Assembly: GCF_001424545.1 (NCBI RefSeq) | Contig: NZ_LMQL01000005.1 | Location: 1 to 64,000, forward strand | Reading direction: 5' to 3' | DNA length: 64,000 bases | DNA from: Ramlibacter sp. Leaf400 | Lineage (GTDB): Bacteria; Pseudomonadota; Gammaproteobacteria; Burkholderiales; Burkholderiaceae_C | Shown here: in pieces, positions 42,801 to 51,412 of the stretch | Layout: the number at the start of each line of letters is the position of its first letter | Position numbering within the stretch: position 1 is the first letter of the stretch | Notes under the pieces: model-generated | What the model saw: only the letters and a program-made list of their open reading frames with translations | What the model was told of the DNA's origin: nothing | The model's database searches: none | Made by a program: the position numbers and the translations under genes

Positions 42801-44194
42801 GCCAGCTCCAGCCCGGCCTTGCGCGCGGCCGAGTCGAAGAAGGCGGCCAGCTCGGCCGTGTAGGCCGACAGGTCCATCGGCTGGAAGCAGGCCTGCATGC
42901 GGCCGGCCTCGATGCGCGAGAAGTCCAGCAGCGTGTTGACCAGCCGCTGCAGCCGCCGCCCGTTGCGCTGGGCCAGCGTGAGGGCGTGGCGCGCCTGCTC
43001 GTCCAGGACGGGGTCCTGGAGCACTTCGCCCACCGGGCCGAGCATCAGCGCCAGCGGGGTGCGCAGCTCGTGGCTGACGTTGGAGAAGAAAGCCGTCTTG
43101 GCGCGGTCGAGCTCGGCCAGCGCGCGCGCCCGCTGCCGCTCTTCCTCGAAAGTTCGCGCGTCGGCGATGGCGCTGGCCACCCGCTGCGCGACCAGCGCCA
43201 GCCAGTCGCGGTACTCGGCGTCCAGCGGCCGGCGCGGATTGAGGCCGGCGACCATGAAGCCGCCCGGGCCGCCCGGCGTGGGCGAGGGCAGGGCCATGAC
43301 CAGCGCGTCCTGCACCGGCTCGGGCCAGGGCCCGGCCGGCACGTGGCTGCGCAGCTCGATGCCGTTGACGAGCTGGGGGTCGCGGGTGGCCGCCGCGGCC
43401 TGCAGCGGCCAGTCGGCGCCGGAGTCCAGCAGCGAGACCTCGGGCACGGCCAGCTGCGGATCGCCGACCCCGGCGCACGCCGCCAGGCGGGCGGAGTGGG
43501 GCGTGTCCTGCAGGTAGAACAGCACGAAGGGCAGGTCGTGGGCATTGCCCGCCAGCGCGTGGGCGGCGCTGGTGCAGGCGTCCTGCGCGTCGCGCGACTC
43601 GAGCACGGCCGCGGACAGCTCGCCCAGGGTCTTGAGCCGGCGCTCGCCCAGCACGCGGCCGGTCTCCTCGGTGCAGGTGCAGAACACGCCGCCGACTTCG
43701 CCCTGGTCGTTGAAGCAGGGGCTGTACGAGAAGGTGAAGTAGGTTTCCTCGACGTAGCCGCGGCGCTCCATGTTGAGCAGGACGCGGTCGTTCCAGGTCG
43801 ACGCGCCGTGCTGCATCACCGCCTCGGCCTGCGGGCCGATGACGTCCCACAGCTCGGCCCAGGTCTCGCGCGCGCCGCGGCCCAGGGCCCAGGGGTGGCG
43901 CGGGCCGAGCACGTCGACGTAGGCGTCGTTGTAGAGGGCCACCAGCTGCGGACCCCACCAGAGGAACATCGGGTAGCGCGAGCCCAGCAGCAGGCGCACG
44001 GTGCTCTTGAGGCTGAGCGGCCAGTCCTCGGCCGGGCCCAGCGGCGTGGAGGTCCAGTCGTGCTCGGACACCATGGCGGCCATGTCGCTGCCGGCCAGCG
44101 CTTCGGCCTTGGCGGTGGGTCCGGCCAGCAGCGCACCGCTGGACGGCACGCGAACCGCGCCACGGGCTTGGGGCAGTCGGAGGGGTTCGCTCAT
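39812..44194 (-). CDS. Hybrid sensor histidine kinase with two kinase cores
   Basis: About 1460 residues, no transmembrane segment. Order: PAS-like (~45-180), GAF-like (~190-350), HisKA with H near 374 in SNVSHELRTPL and HATPase, receiver domain with Asp near 700 (TDVMMARMDGF), PAS (~790-900), GAF (~920-1050), second HisKA with H near 1100 in LAHELRNPLAPL and HATPase, and a C-terminal receiver with Asp near 1388 (LDLGMPGMDGY). Two complete kinase-receiver modules in one chain are uncommon. ATG at 44194 is chosen over an in-frame GTG at 44215; neither has a clear ribosome site. No response regulator with an output domain is encoded next to it. Confidence 0.9.
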   Translation of the reverse strand: MSEPLRLPQARGAVRVPSSGALLAGPTAKAEALAGSDMAAMVSEHDWTSTPLGPAEDWPLSLKSTVRLLLGSRYPMFLWWGPQLVALYNDAYVDVLGPRHPWALGRGARETWAELWDVIGPQAEAVMQHGASTWNDRVLLNMERRGYVEETYFTFSYSPCFNDQGEVGGVFCTCTEETGRVLGERRLKTLGELSAAVLESRDAQDACTSAAHALAGNAHDLPFVLFYLQDTPHSARLAACAGVGDPQLAVPEVSLLDSGADWPLQAAAATRDPQLVNGIELRSHVPAGPWPEPVQDALVMALPSPTPGGPGGFMVAGLNPRRPLDAEYRDWLALVAQRVASAIADARTFEEERQRARALAELDRAKTAFFSNVSHELRTPLALMLGPVGEVLQDPVLDEQARHALTLAQRNGRRLQRLVNTLLDFSRIEAGRMQACFQPMDLSAYTAELAAFFDSAARKAGLELAIRCEPLDAPVYVDRGMWERIVFNLVSNAVKYTLAGRISVRLRSTPAGARLEVSDTGVGIPPDAIDHVFERFYRVDGAPGRSIEGTGIGLALVAELVRMHGATVHVDSRLGEGSVFSVQLRHGFEHLPASHVVHEPAEGPAAPAGWLDEVDGWLEADSPDENAAMALAGAGLPEPPALPAPRPAGARGLVLLVDDNPDMRSYLARLLGREHEVCIASDGWQALQRIGERMPDLVVTDVMMARMDGFQLLRRLRETAATATLPVIMVSANAAEDARVRALEGGADDFLVKPFPARELLARVAGTMRLAQVRREAMRREQELRSEVQDVLESITEGFIAVDADWRFTYVNRAAEAIYGRSREQLLGRDLWEVFPEVASSVFQEPFRRAMRERISVTAEGPYNALSGWFEVNIYPVASGGLAFYFHDVLQTRLMERSIRDSESQQRFLSEFANLMQRIEDPEQVLDEAVRALAGHLEADRCVWALIGEDEDTTDICGEFRRDSMPTLPGRFRLSDLGPEHERLYRAGRPLVVHDAESDDRIAPGRSHYRYAATQSLISVGILRGDRIVAALGVHQRRPRHWIESEVQLVQAAALRCWEAFERAQVQRRQREDAEALAQAHAALQQVERRKDQFIATLAHELRNPLAPLRNGVQLLALGGGPDGGTRVQAMMRRQIDQLVRLVDDLLEVSRITSGKVVLQRARLSLHETLSAAAESSRPVVEAARHSLHVDVDGTAGLYVDGDAMRLGQVFANLLNNSAKYTEPGGHIALSAWHEGNDAVVQVQDNGMGLTADMLEEVFQPFVQVDRSASRAQGGLGIGLSIVRSLVELHGGRVRARSDGLGRGSTFEVRLPLAQGSQPPPQGPGPGAGLRMAAPQGPSVLVVDDNRDAADSLGYMLEMMGARTRVVYGGHDALAAIDAEAPALVLLDLGMPGMDGYQVVRRLADHPQRSRMYVVALTGWGQAEDRQRTREAGFDEHLVKPAELEALEALLARVSTQAAA

Positions 44195-44329
44195 GGCAAA
44201 GGAAGGGGATGGCACGGTCGGTGCGGTCGTGTTCGCGGGGCGGGCAGGCGCGTCTTTTTGGCCTGATCCCGGCCGCTTGTCAAATGCCGAGCTTGCGCGC
44301 CGGGGCGGCGTGGATGAGCTGAAGGTGTT

Positions 44330-44695
44330 TCAGTTCAGGCCCGGCTTGCGCGGCGGCAGGGCGCCGGCGGCGCCGATCGCGAACCAGGCATTGGCGATGT
44401 CGGTGCTGCACTGGATCGAGTGCTGCCAGCCGGCCATCAGCAGCGCGGCGTGCACGGTCATGAGCTCGGCCGGGTTGGTGGCCAGGCGCAGCTGGTGCAC
44501 GGCCTCCTGCTGCAGCTCATCCGTGTGCCGGACGACCGATTGCTGGAGTTCGCCGGTGGCCTTGACCACGGCCGAGGTGGCGCGCGAGAAGGCTTCCTGC
44601 TGCAGGCGCACCGGCTCGGCGGCGACCGCCGCGGCGGCGGTTCCTTCCTTGCCGGGATTCCGGTGGGAGCGGGGGGTCGCTGTGGGTCGGCTCAT
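44330..44695 (-). CDS. Phasin-like small protein
   Basis: 121 residues; a basic Pro-rich leader, then an amphipathic helical region (EPVRLQQEAFSRATSAVVKA and ELQQEAVHQLRLATNPAEL) and LLMAGWQHSIQCSTDIANAW, resembling phasin-family proteins that coat polyhydroxyalkanoate granules. GAAGGAG lies about nine bases before the ATG. It sits between the two hybrid kinases. Assignment is by helical pattern only; a general helical hypothetical protein remains possible. Confidence 0.6.
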   Translation of the reverse strand: MSRPTATPRSHRNPGKEGTAAAAVAAEPVRLQQEAFSRATSAVVKATGELQQSVVRHTDELQQEAVHQLRLATNPAELMTVHAALLMAGWQHSIQCSTDIANAWFAIGAAGALPPRKPGLN

Positions 44696-44779
44696 GCTCT
44701 CTCTCCTTCGGCACAGGGCTGCGAAGTCTAGGCGGGGCCGAGCCCGGCAATGACGTATCGGTGTGCAACGGAGGAGCGC

Positions 44780-47074
44780 TCAGCGCCCGGCCAGTCTGTC
44801 CAGCAGGGCCAGCAGGGCGTCGACGTCCACCGGCTTGGTCATGTGGGCGTCGAAACCGTTGTCGCGGGCCCGCTGGACGTCGCTTTCCTGGCCGTAGCCG
44901 GTCAGCGCGACGAGGCGTATGCGCGGTCCCCGCGGCCCCCCGCGGATGGCGCGCGCCAGCTGGTAGCCGTCCATGCCCGGCAGGCCGATGTCGAGCAGGG
45001 CCACGTCGGCCTCGAAGGCCTCGAGCCGGCGCAGTGCCTCATCGGGCGCGTACGCCACCGCGACCTCGAAGCCGCAGGCCTCCAGCAGGGCGCCGCCGGA
45101 ATCGGCCGCATCGAGGTTGTCGTCCACCACCAGGATGCGAACGCCGCCGGTCGCGGACATCGGGGCGGCCACGGGTTCGACCGGGCTCGTCGCCGCCGGT
45201 GCCGGCGCCGGCACGCAGGGCAGGCGCACCGTGAACCGGCTGCCCCGGCCGCGGCCGTCGCTGTCCACGTGGACCGACCCCGAGTGCATCTCCACCAGGC
45301 TGCGCACGATCGCCAGGCCCAGCCCCAGTCCGGCGCTGGGCCGGTGCAGGTCCTGCGGTGCCTGGTAGAACAGGTCGAACACGCGGCTGAGTTCCTCGTC
45401 GTCCAGGCCGATGCCGTCGTCCGCCACCTCGACCGCCACGTCGCCGCCGTCCAGCCGCGCCGAGACGGCGAGCCGTCCGCTGTCCTGCGTGAACTTGATC
45501 GCGTTGCCCAGCAGGTTGCCCAGCACCTGCGCCAGCCGCACCGCGTCGGCCTGCACCCAGGCCTGGGCGACGTCGTCCGGCAGGTCCACCTGCAGCGTGC
45601 GGCCGCCCAGGGAGCCGCGCACGGTCTCGACCACCTGCTCGATCCAGGGGCCGACGCGCATGGGTTCGCGGCGGATGAGCAGCTTGCCGCCCGTGATGCG
45701 CGAGACGTCCAGCAGGTCGTCGACCAGCCGCGTCATGTGGCCCAGCTGGCGCTCGACGATGCGCCGCTCGGCCCGCGTGGACCCGTCGCCCTTGAGCGCC
45801 ATCAGCTGCAGCGCACTGGAGATCGGCGCCAGCGGGTTGCGCAGCTCGTGGCCCAGCACGGCCAGGAACTCGTCCTTGCTGCGCGCCGCGGCTTCGGCCT
45901 GGCTCAGCGCCGCCGTGGCCTGGGCCAGCAGGCGCTCGCGCTCGGCCTCGGCCGCCAGCCGGTCGCGCCCGGCGGCCTCGCGCTCGCGCGACGCCTGCAC
46001 CAGGGCCCGGGCGACTTCGTCCAGTTCCTCGATGTCCAGGTGCAGCGGCGGCAGCGCCTCGCCGCGGCCGAGCGCGGCGGCCGCCGACTTGAGCTGCCCG
46101 ATCGGCTGCCCGAGGCGCCGCGCCAGCACCCAGGCCAGCCACGCCGACACCCCCAGCGAGGCCAGCAGGCCCAGCGCCGCAAGCGCCGTCGAGGCCAGGA
46201 CCGTCCGGTTGGCCTCGGCCACCGGGATGCCGACCGCCACGGTCCAGCCCAGCCCGGCGACCCGATGGAAGGCGGAGTGCACGGGCGTGCCCTCCAGCGT
46301 GACGGTGCGACCCATGCCCTCGTCGCCGCCACGCTCGATCAGGGCGCCCAACGTCGGCGAGGCGCGGCGTTCCGAATGCTCGACGGTGCGCGCGATGCGC
46401 ACGCCCGACGGATCGAAGATGGCCACCACGTGGCCGGGCGGCAGGTTCTGCTCGCGCACGAGTTCCAGCACCGCGTCGCTGCCGAGCACGGCGCTGGCCA
46501 CGTACCGCACCTCGCCGTTGCGCACGATGGGGTAGCGCACCGCGAAAGCGGGGGAGCGCCGCATCGGTCCGACGAACAGGGAGCCGACCACCGGCGCGCG
46601 GGACTGGATGGCCTGCTCCAGGCTCGCGGTGTCCACCGGCGCGGGCAGCCCCGGGGTGCTGGTGCTGATCAGCAGGCGCCCGCGCGCGTCGGCCAGCGTG
46701 AGGTTGCGCCAGCCGCGGGTCTCGACCAGCTGGCGGGCGCGCTCCTCGAAGCGGACCAGCCGCCCGTCCACCAGCGACTCCGAAGTGGCCAGGGCTTCCA
46801 GCGCGCCCATGGCGCCATCGATCTCGGCCCGCAGCGCCACGCTGATGGCGCGCGCCGTGTGCAGGGCGGTGCGCTGCACCTCGCGCTCGAGCTCGCGCAT
46901 CGCGTACAGGAGCGAGGCGGTGGCGGCCAGCAGCACGGGCAGGAGCACGGCCAGCGCCAGCAGCAGCAGGCGGCGCTGCAGAGGCCGGCGGGTCGGACCC
47001 GCCGGCGCGCCCTGGCCCCGGGGCGGCTCGCGCGGGATCGCGGGGGCGAGGGCGTCCAAGGAAGCTCCGTCCAC
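44780..47074 (-). CDS. Membrane-bound hybrid sensor histidine kinase
   Basis: 764 residues: TM1 at about 35-58, a periplasmic sensing domain (dCACHE-like, ~60-285), TM2 at ~292-318, a HAMP-like/coiled segment, HisKA with H near 409 in LGHELRNPLAPI, HATPase (~515-630) and a C-terminal receiver with Asp near 695 (LLDIGLPGMDGY). The kinase-receiver half resembles the second module of the 1460-residue kinase encoded downstream. It begins 4 bp after the acetyltransferase stop. Signal and output partner are unknown. Confidence 0.92.
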   Translation of the reverse strand: MDGASLDALAPAIPREPPRGQGAPAGPTRRPLQRRLLLLALAVLLPVLLAATASLLYAMRELEREVQRTALHTARAISVALRAEIDGAMGALEALATSESLVDGRLVRFEERARQLVETRGWRNLTLADARGRLLISTSTPGLPAPVDTASLEQAIQSRAPVVGSLFVGPMRRSPAFAVRYPIVRNGEVRYVASAVLGSDAVLELVREQNLPPGHVVAIFDPSGVRIARTVEHSERRASPTLGALIERGGDEGMGRTVTLEGTPVHSAFHRVAGLGWTVAVGIPVAEANRTVLASTALAALGLLASLGVSAWLAWVLARRLGQPIGQLKSAAAALGRGEALPPLHLDIEELDEVARALVQASREREAAGRDRLAAEAERERLLAQATAALSQAEAAARSKDEFLAVLGHELRNPLAPISSALQLMALKGDGSTRAERRIVERQLGHMTRLVDDLLDVSRITGGKLLIRREPMRVGPWIEQVVETVRGSLGGRTLQVDLPDDVAQAWVQADAVRLAQVLGNLLGNAIKFTQDSGRLAVSARLDGGDVAVEVADDGIGLDDEELSRVFDLFYQAPQDLHRPSAGLGLGLAIVRSLVEMHSGSVHVDSDGRGRGSRFTVRLPCVPAPAPAATSPVEPVAAPMSATGGVRILVVDDNLDAADSGGALLEACGFEVAVAYAPDEALRRLEAFEADVALLDIGLPGMDGYQLARAIRGGPRGPRIRLVALTGYGQESDVQRARDNGFDAHMTKPVDVDALLALLDRLAGR

Positions 47075-47078
47075 GCCG

Positions 47079-47534
47079 CTAGTCGCGCCGGATCACGTAG
47101 CGCACGAAGTCGTCGGCTTCGGTGAAGCGGTCGTACAGCGCGCGGGCCGTGGCGTTGTCGCGCCGGGTCATCCAGTACAGGCGAGCCCAGCCTTCTGCGC
47201 GCATCGAATTGCGAAGCCACTCGATCAGGGCGGTGCCCAGACCGTGGCCGCGTGCGGCGGGAGCGACGAACAGGTCTTCCAGGTAGCACACGGGCTGCGT
47301 CTCCCATGTGTTTTCGTGCACCACGCAATGTGCGAAGCCATAGACCTGGCGATCGACTTCGGCCACCAGGCACATCACCGCCGAATCGGGGTCGAGGATG
47401 CGTTTCCAGGTGCGCTGGGTGACCTCTTCGGGCAGGGTCGTCTCGTAGAACTCGCAGTAGCTCGTCCAGAGCTTGCGCCAGGCAGATTCGTCGCTGGGCA
47501 GCGCGGAACGGATGTGGGCGGGCATGGCGGCCAT
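47079..47534 (-). CDS. GNAT-family N-acetyltransferase
   Basis: 151 residues with the GNAT core: CYLEDLFVAPAARGHGLGTAL (acetyl-CoA pyrophosphate loop R-G-x-G-x-G/A) and the C-terminal LYWMTRRDNATARALYDRF. The start at 47534 (MAAMPAH) is chosen because GGAGG lies ten bases before it; 47525 is the alternative. It lies between the dehydrogenase gene (17 bp upstream) and the kinase gene. The acceptor (amino acid, polyamine or antibiotic) cannot be told. Confidence 0.88.
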   Translation of the reverse strand: MAAMPAHIRSALPSDESAWRKLWTSYCEFYETTLPEEVTQRTWKRILDPDSAVMCLVAEVDRQVYGFAHCVVHENTWETQPVCYLEDLFVAPAARGHGLGTALIEWLRNSMRAEGWARLYWMTRRDNATARALYDRFTEADDFVRYVIRRD

Positions 47535-47551
47535 TGTGCCGCCGCCTCCGC

Positions 47552-50500
47552 TCAAGCGAGCTGCCGCGCCAGCAATGCCACCGCGTGCACCGCCTCGCGG
47601 CCGGCGCCGTCGTGGATCTGGTGGCGGCAGCTGGTGCCGTCGGCCACCACGATCGCGTCGGCCGAGGCGCGCACGGCCGGCAGCAGGCTCAGTTCCGCCA
47701 TGCGCATCGACACCTCGTAGTGCCCGGCCTCGTAGCCGAAGGCGCCCGCCATGCCGCAGCAGCTGCTCTCGATCAACTCCGGCTTCGCGCCGGGAATGAG
47801 CTTGAGCAACCGCAGCACCGGCGACACCGCATCGAAGGCCTTCTGGTGGCAGTGGCCGTGCACCAGCAGCGGCCGGTCCACCGGCTTGAGGCGCCCGCGC
47901 AAGGTGTCCAGGCGTCCCGCATCGAGTTCGCGCGCGAGGAATTCCTCCAGCAGGAAGGCGTTCGCGGCGATGCGTTGCGCCGGCTCGCCCAGGCCCAGCG
48001 ACAGGTGCTCGTCGCGCAGCGTGAGCAGGCACGAGGGCTCCAGGCCGACGATGGCGATGCCGCGTTCGGCGAAGGGCGAGAGCGCCTGCACCACCTCGCG
48101 GGCCTTGCGGCGCGCCTCGTCCACCTGGCCGGTCGCCAGGTAGGTGCGGCCGCAGCACAGGTGGCCATCGCCGCCGTCCTTGGCGGCCAGGTGCACGGTG
48201 TAGCCGGCGGCCTGCAGCACCTTGAGCGCGGCCTGCGCGTTCTCCGACTCGAAGAAGCCGTTGAAGGTGTCGACGAACAGCACGACCGGGCGCGCCGCCG
48301 CCAGCACCTCGTCGCGCGTCGCGGTGCCGTGCGCGCCGCGGAAGAAGTGGTCGCCGCGCCATTCGGGCAGGCTGCGGCGCGCCGAGAAACCGAACAGCTT
48401 TTCACCGAGTTGGGCGAGCAGGGGAACGCGGTTGCGCAGGTTCAGGAGCGGCGCGAAGCGGGCGGCATGGCGCGCGTAATCGGGCAGCTTCGCCACCAGC
48501 CGGTCCTTCCAGCGCCAGCCGTGCTTCTGGTGCCAGTGGTGCAGGAACTCCACCTTCATCTTGGCCATGTCCACGCCGGTGGGGCAGTCGCGTTTGCAGC
48601 CCTTGCAGCTGACGCACAGGTCCAGCGCGTCGCGCACTTCGGTGCTCGCCAGGCCTTCGGGGCCGAGCTGGCCGGACAGCGCCAGCCGCAGCGTGTTGGC
48701 GCGCCCGCGCGTGAGGTGCTTCTCGTCGCGCGTGGCCCGGTAGCTGGGGCACATGGTGCCGGCGTCGAACTTGCGGCAGTGCCCATTGTTGTTGCACATC
48801 TCCACGGCCTTGGCGAAGCCGCCGGCCGGGTCGCCGCCGGTGCCGGGCGCGGTGGTGCGCTCGGTGGCCGGGTCGTTCTGCACGTCCCATGCGCGCCAGT
48901 CGAGGACGGGCTGCAGCGGGATGACGCGGTAGCCGGGCGGGAAGCGCATCAGGCGCGTGTCGTCCATGCGCGGCGCGTCGACGATGCGGCGCGGGCAGAG
49001 CAGCTGCTGCGGATCGAACAGCTGCTTGATGCGGCCGAAGGCCTCGGTGATGCGGGGGCCGAACTGCCACTGGATCCACTCGCCGCGGCACAGGCCGTCG
49101 CCGTGCTCGCCGCTGTAGGCGCCGCGGTACTGGCGCACCAGGGCGGCGGCTTCCTCCGCGATGGCCCGCATCCTGGGCGCGCCTTCGCGCCGCATGTCCA
49201 GGATGGGCCGCACGTGCAGCGTGCCGACCGAGGCGTGGGCGTACCAGGTGCCGCGCGAGCCGTGCCGGCGGAACACCTGGGTGAGCGCGTCGGTGTACTC
49301 GGCCAGGTGCTCCAGCGGCACCGCGCAGTCCTCGATGAAGCTGACCGGCTTGCCGTCGCCCTTGAGGCTCATCATGATGTTGAGGCCGGCCTTGCGCACC
49401 TCCCACAGGTTCTTCTGCGCGGCGTCGTCCTCCAGGCGGACCACCGAGCCGGGCAGGCCCAGGTCGCCCATCAGCTCCACCAGGCGGTCCAGGTGCCGCA
49501 CCAACGCGGACTTGTCCTCGCCCGAGAACTCCACCAGCAGCACCGCGTCGGGCTGGCCGATCACGGCGGTGCGCACCACCGGCGCGAAGGCCGGGTTCTG
49601 CAGCGACAGCTCGATCATGGTGCGGTCCACCAGTTCGACCGCGGTCAGCGTGCCTTCGCCCAGGCGCACGATGTGCTGCGCACTGTCCATCGCCTTGTAG
49701 AAGGTCGGGAAGTTCACCACGCCCAGCACCTTGGCGCGCGGCAGCGGCGACAGCTGCAGCTTCAGGCTGCGCGTGACGGCCAGCGTGCCTTCGCTGCCCA
49801 CCAGCAGGTGGGCCAGGTTCACCGAGCCGTCGGCCGTGTACGGCCTGGGGTTCTGGTTGCGAAAGACGTCCAGGTTGTAGCCGGCGACGCGGCGCAGCAC
49901 CTTGGGCCACATCGCGTCGATCTCGGGCGCCAGGTCGGTGGCCATGGCGCGCACCTGCTCGCCGATGTCGCGCACGCGGCCGGTGGCCGCATCGAAGCGG
50001 CCGAAGCTCAGCAGCTCGCCGTCGGCCGTCCAGGCGTCCATGCCCAGCACGTTGTGGACCATGTTGCCCCAGGCGATGCTGCGGCTGCCGCAGGAGTTGT
50101 TGCCGGCCATGCCGCCCAGCGTGGCCTGCGCGCTGGTGGACACGTCCACCGGGTACCACAGGCCGTGCTTCTTCAGCGACGCGTTCAGGTGGTCCAGCAC
50201 CAGGCCGGGCTCCACCACCGCGGTGCGGTTGGCGGCGTCCACCTCCAGCACGTTGCGCACGTGCTTGGAGCAGTCGATGACGAGGCCGGCGCCCACGGTC
50301 TGGCCGCACTGGCTGGTGCCCCCGCCGCGCGGGACGACGGGCACCTTCAGGTCGCGGCAGATGTCGATGGCCAGGCGGATGTCCTCGGCCGAGCGCGGCA
50401 CGAAGACGCCGACCGGCATCTCCTGGTAGATCGAGGCGTCGGTGGCGTAGCGGCCGCAGTCGCCGGGGGCGAACAGGACTTCGCCGTGCGTTTCGTGCGC

Positions 50501-50605
50501 CAGGCGTTCGGCCAGCTTGCCGGCCACTTCGTTGGTGGCGCCGGCGACGCGGTCGTAGGCACCCGCGGCCTCGCGGGCGACGGTGATGGGGAGGGGGGCG
50601 TTCAT
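47552..50605 (-). CDS. ydiJ: FAD/4Fe-4S D-2-hydroxyacid dehydrogenase, YdiJ-type
   Basis: 1017 residues, the same size as E. coli YdiJ (D-2-hydroxyglutarate dehydrogenase). N-terminal PCMH FAD domain (~40-270) with VPVVPRGGGTSQCGQTVGAG and MAGNNSCGSRSIAWG; a GlcD-like C-terminal FAD lobe with AYSGEHGDGLCRGEW; Fe-S cluster motifs CNNNGHCRKFDAGTMCPSY and LCVSCKGCKRDCPTG near residue 665; then two CCG-type modules (HLCCGRTY, ESSCCGMAGAFG). It oxidises D-2-hydroxyacids at the membrane or cytosol and passes electrons to the respiratory chain. Its ATG overlaps the GntR stop, so the regulator and enzyme are coupled. Confidence 0.92.
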   Translation of the reverse strand: MNAPLPITVAREAAGAYDRVAGATNEVAGKLAERLAHETHGEVLFAPGDCGRYATDASIYQEMPVGVFVPRSAEDIRLAIDICRDLKVPVVPRGGGTSQCGQTVGAGLVIDCSKHVRNVLEVDAANRTAVVEPGLVLDHLNASLKKHGLWYPVDVSTSAQATLGGMAGNNSCGSRSIAWGNMVHNVLGMDAWTADGELLSFGRFDAATGRVRDIGEQVRAMATDLAPEIDAMWPKVLRRVAGYNLDVFRNQNPRPYTADGSVNLAHLLVGSEGTLAVTRSLKLQLSPLPRAKVLGVVNFPTFYKAMDSAQHIVRLGEGTLTAVELVDRTMIELSLQNPAFAPVVRTAVIGQPDAVLLVEFSGEDKSALVRHLDRLVELMGDLGLPGSVVRLEDDAAQKNLWEVRKAGLNIMMSLKGDGKPVSFIEDCAVPLEHLAEYTDALTQVFRRHGSRGTWYAHASVGTLHVRPILDMRREGAPRMRAIAEEAAALVRQYRGAYSGEHGDGLCRGEWIQWQFGPRITEAFGRIKQLFDPQQLLCPRRIVDAPRMDDTRLMRFPPGYRVIPLQPVLDWRAWDVQNDPATERTTAPGTGGDPAGGFAKAVEMCNNNGHCRKFDAGTMCPSYRATRDEKHLTRGRANTLRLALSGQLGPEGLASTEVRDALDLCVSCKGCKRDCPTGVDMAKMKVEFLHHWHQKHGWRWKDRLVAKLPDYARHAARFAPLLNLRNRVPLLAQLGEKLFGFSARRSLPEWRGDHFFRGAHGTATRDEVLAAARPVVLFVDTFNGFFESENAQAALKVLQAAGYTVHLAAKDGGDGHLCCGRTYLATGQVDEARRKAREVVQALSPFAERGIAIVGLEPSCLLTLRDEHLSLGLGEPAQRIAANAFLLEEFLARELDAGRLDTLRGRLKPVDRPLLVHGHCHQKAFDAVSPVLRLLKLIPGAKPELIESSCCGMAGAFGYEAGHYEVSMRMAELSLLPAVRASADAIVVADGTSCRHQIHDGAGREAVHAVALLARQLA

Positions 50606-51300
50606 CGGCGGGCCTTGCTGGGGGTTTTCGCGGTGACGTCTTCTCGCAGCAGTTCGAGCACGGCGTCGCGCTTGTGGGTCAGGTGCGCGAGCAGCACGTC
50701 GCGCATGGCGGCGGGGTCGCGCTCGGAGAGGGCTTCGATCATCTTCTCGTGTTCGCCGACGGCGTGCTTCCACTTGGCGCCGTCCTGGTTGGAGCGGAAC
50801 CGCAAGGCCTGCAGCCGGGCGTTGACCTGGTTGTAGGTGGTGGTGAGCACCGGGTTCTTGGCCGCGGCGTTGATGGCGCGGTGGATGCGCGAGTTCAGGC
50901 TGTAGTAGGCCGAGAGGTCGCGCCGGGTGTAGGCGGCCATCATCTCGAAGTGCAGGGCGCGGATCTCGGCCAGCTCCTCGTCGGTGACGCGCCTGGCGGC
51001 CAGTTCGCCCGACAGCGCCTCCAGCCCCGCCATCACCTCGAAGGTGTTGGCCACGTCGTGCTCGGTCAGCGCCAGTGCGATGGCGCCCCGGTTGGGCACC
51101 AGCTCCACCAGCCCCTCGGCGGCCAGCATCTTGATGGCCTCGCGCAGCGGCGTGCGCGAGACGTTCAGCGCCGCGCACAGCTCGCGTTCATTGAGCTTGG
51201 CGCCGGGCGGGATGCGGTTTTCCACCAGCATCTGGCGCAGGCGCTGCGCGACCTGCTCGTGCAGCGCGGCGCGCGGGATGGTGATCACTTCGGCGGCCAT
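50602..51300 (-). CDS. GntR-family regulator (FCD/FadR subfamily)
   Basis: 232 residues: winged HTH at about 8-75 (LHEQVAQRLRQMLVENRIPPG, LNVSRTPLREAIKMLAAEGL) and a C-terminal FCD effector domain with likely metal-binding His residues in NSRIHRAINAAA and HLTHKR. It lies back-to-back with the aminotransferase gene across 112 bp that contain two identical TTGTATGCAAAA boxes, and overlaps ydiJ by 4 bp. It is therefore the likely regulator of both directions; a 2-hydroxyacid or its keto acid is the natural effector. Confidence 0.92.
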   Translation of the reverse strand: MAAEVITIPRAALHEQVAQRLRQMLVENRIPPGAKLNERELCAALNVSRTPLREAIKMLAAEGLVELVPNRGAIALALTEHDVANTFEVMAGLEALSGELAARRVTDEELAEIRALHFEMMAAYTRRDLSAYYSLNSRIHRAINAAAKNPVLTTTYNQVNARLQALRFRSNQDGAKWKHAVGEHEKMIEALSERDPAAMRDVLLAHLTHKRDAVLELLREDVTAKTPSKARR

Positions 51301-51308
51301 GAGCGAAA

Positions 51309-51384
51309 TTGTATGCAAAAAACCGAAGGCAAACGATGAGCTGTCGTGGGAAACCCGGTTGACACCCGCATTTTGTATGCAAAA
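51309..51384. promoter_or_regulatory. Two GntR boxes and a promoter between gntR and the aminotransferase gene
   Basis: TTGTATGCAAAA occurs at 51309-51320, nine bases from the gntR start, and again at 51373-51384, where GCATTTTG and CAAAAATGC extend the symmetry. A consensus -35 TTGACA lies at 51359-51364 in front of the second box, so a bound regulator would cover the core promoter of the plus-strand genes; the first box would give autorepression. Confidence 0.75.
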
Positions 51385-51412
51385 ATGCGGCGCAACTTCC
51401 GAGCGACACCGA

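Noticed and set aside
39977-44266. 1429-codon plus-strand frame opposite the large hybrid kinase
   Set aside because: Antisense frame of biased composition; the minus-strand kinase has intact HisKA, HATPase and receiver motifs.
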